Shown here: in pieces, positions 44,404 through 48,317 of the stretch
Numbering within the stretch: the first letter of the stretch is position 1
How the letters are laid out: each line of letters opens with the position of its first letter
Origin: Flavobacteriaceae bacterium
Lineage (GTDB): Bacteria > Bacteroidota > Bacteroidia > Flavobacteriales > Flavobacteriaceae
Length of the DNA: 48,317 nt
Direction of reading: 5' to 3'
Assembly (NCBI GenBank): GCA_021647985.1
Contig: JAKITQ010000023.1
Location: 1 to 48,317 of the forward strand
The notes under the pieces: generated by a model
What the model was told of the DNA's origin: nothing
Databases searched by the model: none
Seen by the model: the letters and a program-made list of their open reading frames with translations, nothing else
Position numbers and translations under genes: made by a program

Positions 44404-44435
44404 TTTGAGTTGTGAATGTTGAGTTATGAATTAAT
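44404..44435. repeat. Low-complexity dispersed repeat, second site
   Basis: On the minus strand this reads AATTCATAACTCAACATTCAC and on, resembling the repeat wording at 19656-19687. It sits in the leader of the penicillin-binding protein gene. Confidence 0.45.
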
Positions 44436-44576
44436 TTAATAAACAAATATCAACGAGTTATCGCATCCAATCAATACTAAACAACTAACTGTAAATCAAT
44501 CAAATAAAAAACATAACGAACTCTTGACTTTAATATAGTAAAAGTTAACAAGATTTTAATTGAGGTAAATAAGACA

Positions 44577-45257
44577 TTAATTTTTAATTACAACCAATGT
44601 TGCAACATAACCAGTTAATATATTCCATTCTTGATCGGCCAGTAAGTTTCCATTGCCATCATACACCCTAAACTCTGCAGTATTAGGCCCCGAAGTTCCT
44701 TGATTCAAAGCTTCAATATCTATACGATTAAAACCTTCTTTTAAGTCAATATCCACAACGTAATAACCAGATTGTAAAATAATATTAGATCTTACAACTT
44801 GATCATTGACATACAACCTAACTCTATCACCATCCACATAGCTGTGATCTCTACTTTCAATTCTTATCTTATCGGTACTCGTTTCTATTTTACCAAGCTC
44901 TAGTTTTGTTTTTATTTTAACATCACTAATATCTTTACCATTCCAGAACTTTTTTACAAGTACATCTTTCTCAATAACATTATGATCTTGCAAACTTTTA
45001 TTTTTTTTATTTGGAATTACACCATACTTTGGGAAATTATCAGAAATTTCATCCATAGTGCCAAAAGGTGTTATTGTCTCTCCTTTTTTAGCAACCACAC
45101 TTGCTACATCTGGTAATATTTTTTTCTCTTTACTCTTTTCTTCAGGCTGAAAACTAAAAGCATTGGTTTCAATTACTTTGTTATTATCAATTTGAGCCAA
45201 TACACTGCCAGAAATAAATAGATAAAGTATAATAATATGAAACTTTTTAATTTGCAT
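44577..45257 (-). CDS. Secreted protein of unknown function
   Basis: The 226-residue product has a cleavable signal peptide (MQIKKFHIIILYLFISGSVLAQ). I do not recognise a named domain. The N-terminal half is Lys-rich and polar; the C-terminal half (about 115-226) reads as beta strands, with VRLYVNDQVV, GYYVVDIDLKEGFNRIDIEALNQG and EFRVYDGNGNLLADQEW. It has the look of a small carbohydrate-binding or adhesin-like module, but that is only a guess. It lies between the penicillin-binding protein and a carboxypeptidase-regulatory-domain protein, all minus strand, with gaps of about 100-200 bases, so it may be transcribed alone. Confidence 0.8.
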   Translation of the reverse strand: MQIKKFHIIILYLFISGSVLAQIDNNKVIETNAFSFQPEEKSKEKKILPDVASVVAKKGETITPFGTMDEISDNFPKYGVIPNKKNKSLQDHNVIEKDVLVKKFWNGKDISDVKIKTKLELGKIETSTDKIRIESRDHSYVDGDRVRLYVNDQVVRSNIILQSGYYVVDIDLKEGFNRIDIEALNQGTSGPNTAEFRVYDGNGNLLADQEWNILTGYVATLVVIKN

Positions 45258-45357
45258 AAATAGACGCAGTAAATTAAATAATATTTGTTATTTTATTGGG
45301 GCACAAAATACAAATTAAACCATATTAATTTATTAAATCTTTATTAAAGTTTAAACG

Positions 45358-46647
45358 CTATTTTTTTAGATGTCTCTGAATTTTTTTTATCGCATTCTCA
45401 ATTGATTTTTCGGGTTCAATTACATTTAAATCACCCCAAAACTCCGGATTTGAAAAACCAGACGCTCTATCATTTAAAATCACATTGGTTTTCAATTTTT
45501 CTTTGTTCTTTAAATGTGCTTTAGATAAATTTTGACTCCAATCGGTCACTGCCATCTCAATAGTTAAATGATATAGAGAATTGAATAATTTTTTATTCCA
45601 ATCTACTTTAAAACTAAGTTCAATTCGGCTATAGCCAAAATACCATTTACCTCCATTATTTCTATAGTCAACAATATAATTGGTTCTAACTGGTATCACG
45701 TCTGCTTTAGCAGGTTTTTTCTTTACAAAAAACCTGCTTGCTTTTTGTAAATTTTGAAGATTCAAACTATAAACCGTTTTAACCAATGCAAAGCTTTGTG
45801 TATCAACATATAATTTTCCTTGATAATAGGGTTCAACAATAGAACTCTTTTGAATAAAATTTATGACATAAACCGTATTATTATTCATACTTATCACCTT
45901 GTCAAAGGTAAACTTGTAAATATCAAAAATATCACTTGAAAAAAATACATCTTGATTCTTAATCATATCCATAGCTAAATTATTGTATGGACCTCCTTGT
46001 AACTTAATTACTAAAGTATCTATTTTTCTATAATCTGTACTCTTTCTTGCTTTTATTAGTTTAACATTATCGCGAGGTTGTGACTTATATGGATATTTAT
46101 AAATATCTATTACAGCCTCTGATAATGAAGCGTATGATCTTCTTTTCTTGATAGACTCTCTATAAAAAGCCTTCATAATTAAAGGGGTTTCATAATAATT
46201 ATCTCGCCTATTATCCATTACTTTTTTAATAATCATCATAGGATCTTTTGTGACAATACTAACATCTGGTAATTTTTCAACAGACTCTTCTAACTTGATA
46301 ACAAATTTGTTGTTAGTGAAACTGGATAGTGGAATACGTTTATTATAATAACCCAAATAAGTTATGGTTACATTTCTGTCTAATATACTTTTTGGCGCCT
46401 TTAATATAAATTTACCTTCTGTATTTGTTATTGTAGAAATATTAGTTCCGTCTACAACCAAACTTGCAAATTCAAGCGTTTTCTTTGAATTATTATCTTG
46501 AACAACACCTTTAAATTGAATAAATTCACTGGAATTAGTTTCTTGACCTACAGACTTCTGCATACTATATGTATATACAAACACCATGAAAAAAAATAAG
46601 ATTCCAGAAATGATCTTTTCTCTTTTTACCTTCATATTTACTTTCAT
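45358..46647 (-). CDS. Carboxypeptidase-like regulatory domain protein, outer membrane associated
   Basis: The 429-residue protein starts with a basic signal-anchor/signal peptide (about 1-35) and a CarboxypepD_reg-like domain (FKGVVQDNNSKKTLEFASLVV, then TNTEGKFILKAPKS, ITYLGYYNKRIPL; about 43-115). It is followed by a DUF5686-like region with many beta-strand segments (for example YYETPLIMKAFYRESIKK). It has no TonB-dependent barrel, so it is not a SusC protein. A second ATG four codons on (46635) is an equally possible start. The function is unknown; this type is common at the outer envelope of Bacteroidota. Confidence 0.8.
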   Translation of the reverse strand: MKVNMKVKREKIISGILFFFMVFVYTYSMQKSVGQETNSSEFIQFKGVVQDNNSKKTLEFASLVVDGTNISTITNTEGKFILKAPKSILDRNVTITYLGYYNKRIPLSSFTNNKFVIKLEESVEKLPDVSIVTKDPMMIIKKVMDNRRDNYYETPLIMKAFYRESIKKRRSYASLSEAVIDIYKYPYKSQPRDNVKLIKARKSTDYRKIDTLVIKLQGGPYNNLAMDMIKNQDVFFSSDIFDIYKFTFDKVISMNNNTVYVINFIQKSSIVEPYYQGKLYVDTQSFALVKTVYSLNLQNLQKASRFFVKKKPAKADVIPVRTNYIVDYRNNGGKWYFGYSRIELSFKVDWNKKLFNSLYHLTIEMAVTDWSQNLSKAHLKNKEKLKTNVILNDRASGFSNPEFWGDLNVIEPEKSIENAIKKIQRHLKK

Positions 46648-46750
46648 TTTAGAAATGTTATAATTGAAATTTTTACAACGTCAAGTTAATGATTTTTAAA
46701 TAGATAAATTATAAAATTTATTTAAAGTTTAAACAAAATATCATAAAACT

Positions 46751-47626
46751 CTAATCCATCTTATAAATTATCGGGTTAAAGGCTTTAGAGGCTATTATTA
46801 CCTTATCACCAATTTGCAATTTACTTGCCTCCTCAGTATCAGCAACTACTTTCACCAAATCTTTTCCAATTAAAACAGTGATAATATAAATAAAATCTTG
46901 ATTCACCATTTTTATTACTTCACCAATAAATTGAAATTTGGCGAATCCTTTATTCTGTGTAAATACTTCTGTAGGTATTCCTTGATTAATTATTTTTCCT
47001 TGATCAATTTCAAATAAATAATCCGACATTTTTATAATCTCCGATACATCGTGGCTTATCAATATTGTAGTGAGTTTATATTCATTATGAACCTGTAACA
47101 CATATTGTTGTAACTTTTGTCTCATTTCATTGTCTAAGGCGGATAATGGTTCGTCAAGCATTAAAACCTGGGGTTTTTTAACCAATGCCCTTGCTAATGC
47201 AACCCTTTGTTTTTGGCCGCCCGAAAGCGTTTCTGGTTTCCTATCCCTTAAATCGCCTAAATCAATTATATCTATTAGTTCATTTATAATCTTCTTATCT
47301 TGACTTTTAGTTAAGGCAAAAAGCAAATTTTCTTTTACACTCATGTTGGGAAACAAAGCATACTCTTGAAAAACAAAACCGATATTTCTTTTTTGAGGAG
47401 GCAAACAAATTCCTTTAGAAGAATCTAACCAATAGTCATCATTAACTTTTATAACACCCGTACCTGCCTTTAACAAACCTGCAATAATTTTTAAAATGCT
47501 TGTTTTTCCTGCCCCGGATTTCCCATAAATAGTAACCAATTTTCCTTCAACTATTTCTAAACGTATGTCTAAGATCATTTGACCAGAAGTAGACTGTAGT
47601 TTTTTAGTAATTGCAATCTCTATCAT
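46751..47626 (-). CDS. modC: Molybdate ABC transporter ATP-binding protein ModC
   Basis: The 291-residue ATPase has Walker A GKSGAGKT (35-42), the Q-loop around FVFQEYALFP, signature LSGGQKQR (134-141), Walker B VLMLDEP (154-160) and the switch His in ILISHDVSE. A C-terminal part of about 55 residues (QDFIYIITVLIGKDLVKVV) resembles a single TOBE/MOP domain. Its start codon overlaps the modB stop by four bases. The permease type and gene order modA-modB-modC favour molybdate or tungstate; sulphate or another oxyanion cannot be ruled out by eye. Confidence 0.85.
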   Translation of the reverse strand: MIEIAITKKLQSTSGQMILDIRLEIVEGKLVTIYGKSGAGKTSILKIIAGLLKAGTGVIKVNDDYWLDSSKGICLPPQKRNIGFVFQEYALFPNMSVKENLLFALTKSQDKKIINELIDIIDLGDLRDRKPETLSGGQKQRVALARALVKKPQVLMLDEPLSALDNEMRQKLQQYVLQVHNEYKLTTILISHDVSEIIKMSDYLFEIDQGKIINQGIPTEVFTQNKGFAKFQFIGEVIKMVNQDFIYIITVLIGKDLVKVVADTEEASKLQIGDKVIIASKAFNPIIYKMD

Positions 47627-48297
47627 GAGACAATTCTTTTAAAGTAACCACCATTTATTAAATACACCATAAGTAAAATAATAAAAGTAATTGCAAATAG
47701 AATTAATGAATAGTTGTTTGCGGCATCATAATTTAAAGATTCAACCTCATCATATATGGCAATGGAGGCAACTTTAGTTTTTCCAGAAATATTACCACCT
47801 ATCATTAAAACAACGCCAAATTCTCCAATGGTATGTGCAAAGGCCAGAACTACACCCGTTATTGTAGCCTTCTTTATATTTGGCAATAAGACCATAAAAA
47901 GCGTGGCTGTTTTCGATTTTCCCAAAACATAAGCAGCTTCCTTCAAGTTGTTGGGTAAATTTGAGAACCCCGCTTGTAAAGGGTGTACCATAAACGGTAA
48001 GCTATAAATAATCGACGCTAATAACAACCCTTCAAAAGAAAAAATCAAACGCAAACCAAACCATTCATCCAGCCAGCTACCAAATGCGTTAGAAGGACTA
48101 AATGCTATTAACATATAAAAACCTAGAACCGTTGGCGGTAAAACTAAAGGCATACTAACTAAGGTTTCTATCAAAGGTTTTACTCTAGACTTTGTATATG
48201 CCAACCAATAAGATAGAGGTATTGCAATTATTAAAAGCAATACCGTTGTGATAAAGGCCAATTTAAAGGTTAAAATAAGTGGGGTCCAATCTATCAT
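47623..48297 (-). CDS. modB: Molybdate ABC transporter permease ModB
   Basis: The 224-residue membrane protein has about five helices and the binding-protein-dependent transport EAA loop (LKEAAYVLGKSKTATLFMVLLP) that docks to ModC. The start DWTPLILTFKLAFITTVLLLIIAIPLSYWLA and the LVLPPTVLGFYMLIAFSPSNAFG segment are characteristic of ModB. It overlaps modC by four bases (ATGA) and its start overlaps the stop of the upstream frame by two bases, so the transporter genes are translationally coupled. Confidence 0.93.
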   Translation of the reverse strand: MIDWTPLILTFKLAFITTVLLLIIAIPLSYWLAYTKSRVKPLIETLVSMPLVLPPTVLGFYMLIAFSPSNAFGSWLDEWFGLRLIFSFEGLLLASIIYSLPFMVHPLQAGFSNLPNNLKEAAYVLGKSKTATLFMVLLPNIKKATITGVVLAFAHTIGEFGVVLMIGGNISGKTKVASIAIYDEVESLNYDAANNYSLILFAITFIILLMVYLINGGYFKRIVS

Positions 48298-48317
48298 TTT
48301 GTCAACATCAATTCATT
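48294..48317 (-). CDS. modA: Last codons of the gene before modB, probably modA
   Basis: The minus strand from the window edge reads Asn-Glu-Leu-Met-Leu-Thr-Lys and a TGA stop that overlaps the modB ATG (ATGA). The four-base overlap and the position before modB suggest the periplasmic molybdate-binding protein ModA. Only seven codons are visible, so identity rests on position. Confidence 0.45.
   Translation of the reverse strand, partial: NELMLTK

Overview
The window is a stretch of chromosome from a low-GC, gliding member of the Bacteroidota, most likely family Flavobacteriaceae. The evidence is: gldK-gldL-gldM in order; promoter boxes of the Bacteroidota type (TTTG, then TAnnTTTG); almost no Shine-Dalgarno sequences except a very strong one before rpsU; a topoisomerase I with a lysine-rich tail; TPR and LptE proteins beside secG; and frequent short dispersed repeats in the gaps. 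I cannot name a genus from the sequence.

Layout. 1-6.3 kb (minus strand): gliding/type IX secretion genes gldK, gldL and the start of gldM, preceded by an arginase-fold protein that has lost metal ligands, then topA. 6.7-12.2 kb (minus): a signalling operon of a large lipoprotein sensor histidine kinase with an extracellular propeller, a one-domain response regulator, and a response regulator fused to a class III nucleotide cyclase. 12.8-19.5 kb (plus): miaB, a sigma-54-type activator, lptE, a TPR-like gene and secG, ended by a strong terminator, then groES-groEL. 19.7-20.7 kb (minus): a secreted thioredoxin-like protein and a small Mpo1-like membrane protein. 20.8-26.1 kb (minus): biotin operon bioF-bioD-bioA-ketosynthase-bioB. 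26.2-41.7 kb (minus): the translation/transcription block, transcribed as rpsU, xerC-like recombinase, hpf, tRNA-Thr/Tyr/Gly/Thr, tuf, tRNA-Trp, secE, nusG, rplK, rplA, rplJ, rplL, rpoB, rpoC and a DUF3467 gene. The order tRNA-Thr-Tyr-Gly-Thr-tuf-secE-nusG-rplKAJL-rpoBC matches the E. coli arrangement apart from the added tRNA-Trp. 41.8-48.3 kb (minus): a truncated lipoprotein gene, a class A penicillin-binding protein, two envelope proteins, and the molybdate transporter modB-modC with the last codons of modA at the edge.

The most interesting non-gene signals are repeats. Two intergenic elements of about 164 bp (12369-12532 and 41182-41344) share fixed-spacing sequence boxes around a hairpin whose arms differ but still pair. 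A separate 39-bp repeat (12644-12682 and 41820-41858) supplies the end of the truncated lipoprotein gene. A 21-bp repeat has expanded in frame inside the histidine kinase ATPase domain. A short GC-rich palindrome sits inside a broken tRNA copy upstream of tuf. I found no CRISPR array, prophage, intact insertion sequence or rRNA gene. Everything here was read by eye; no alignment or database search was run.
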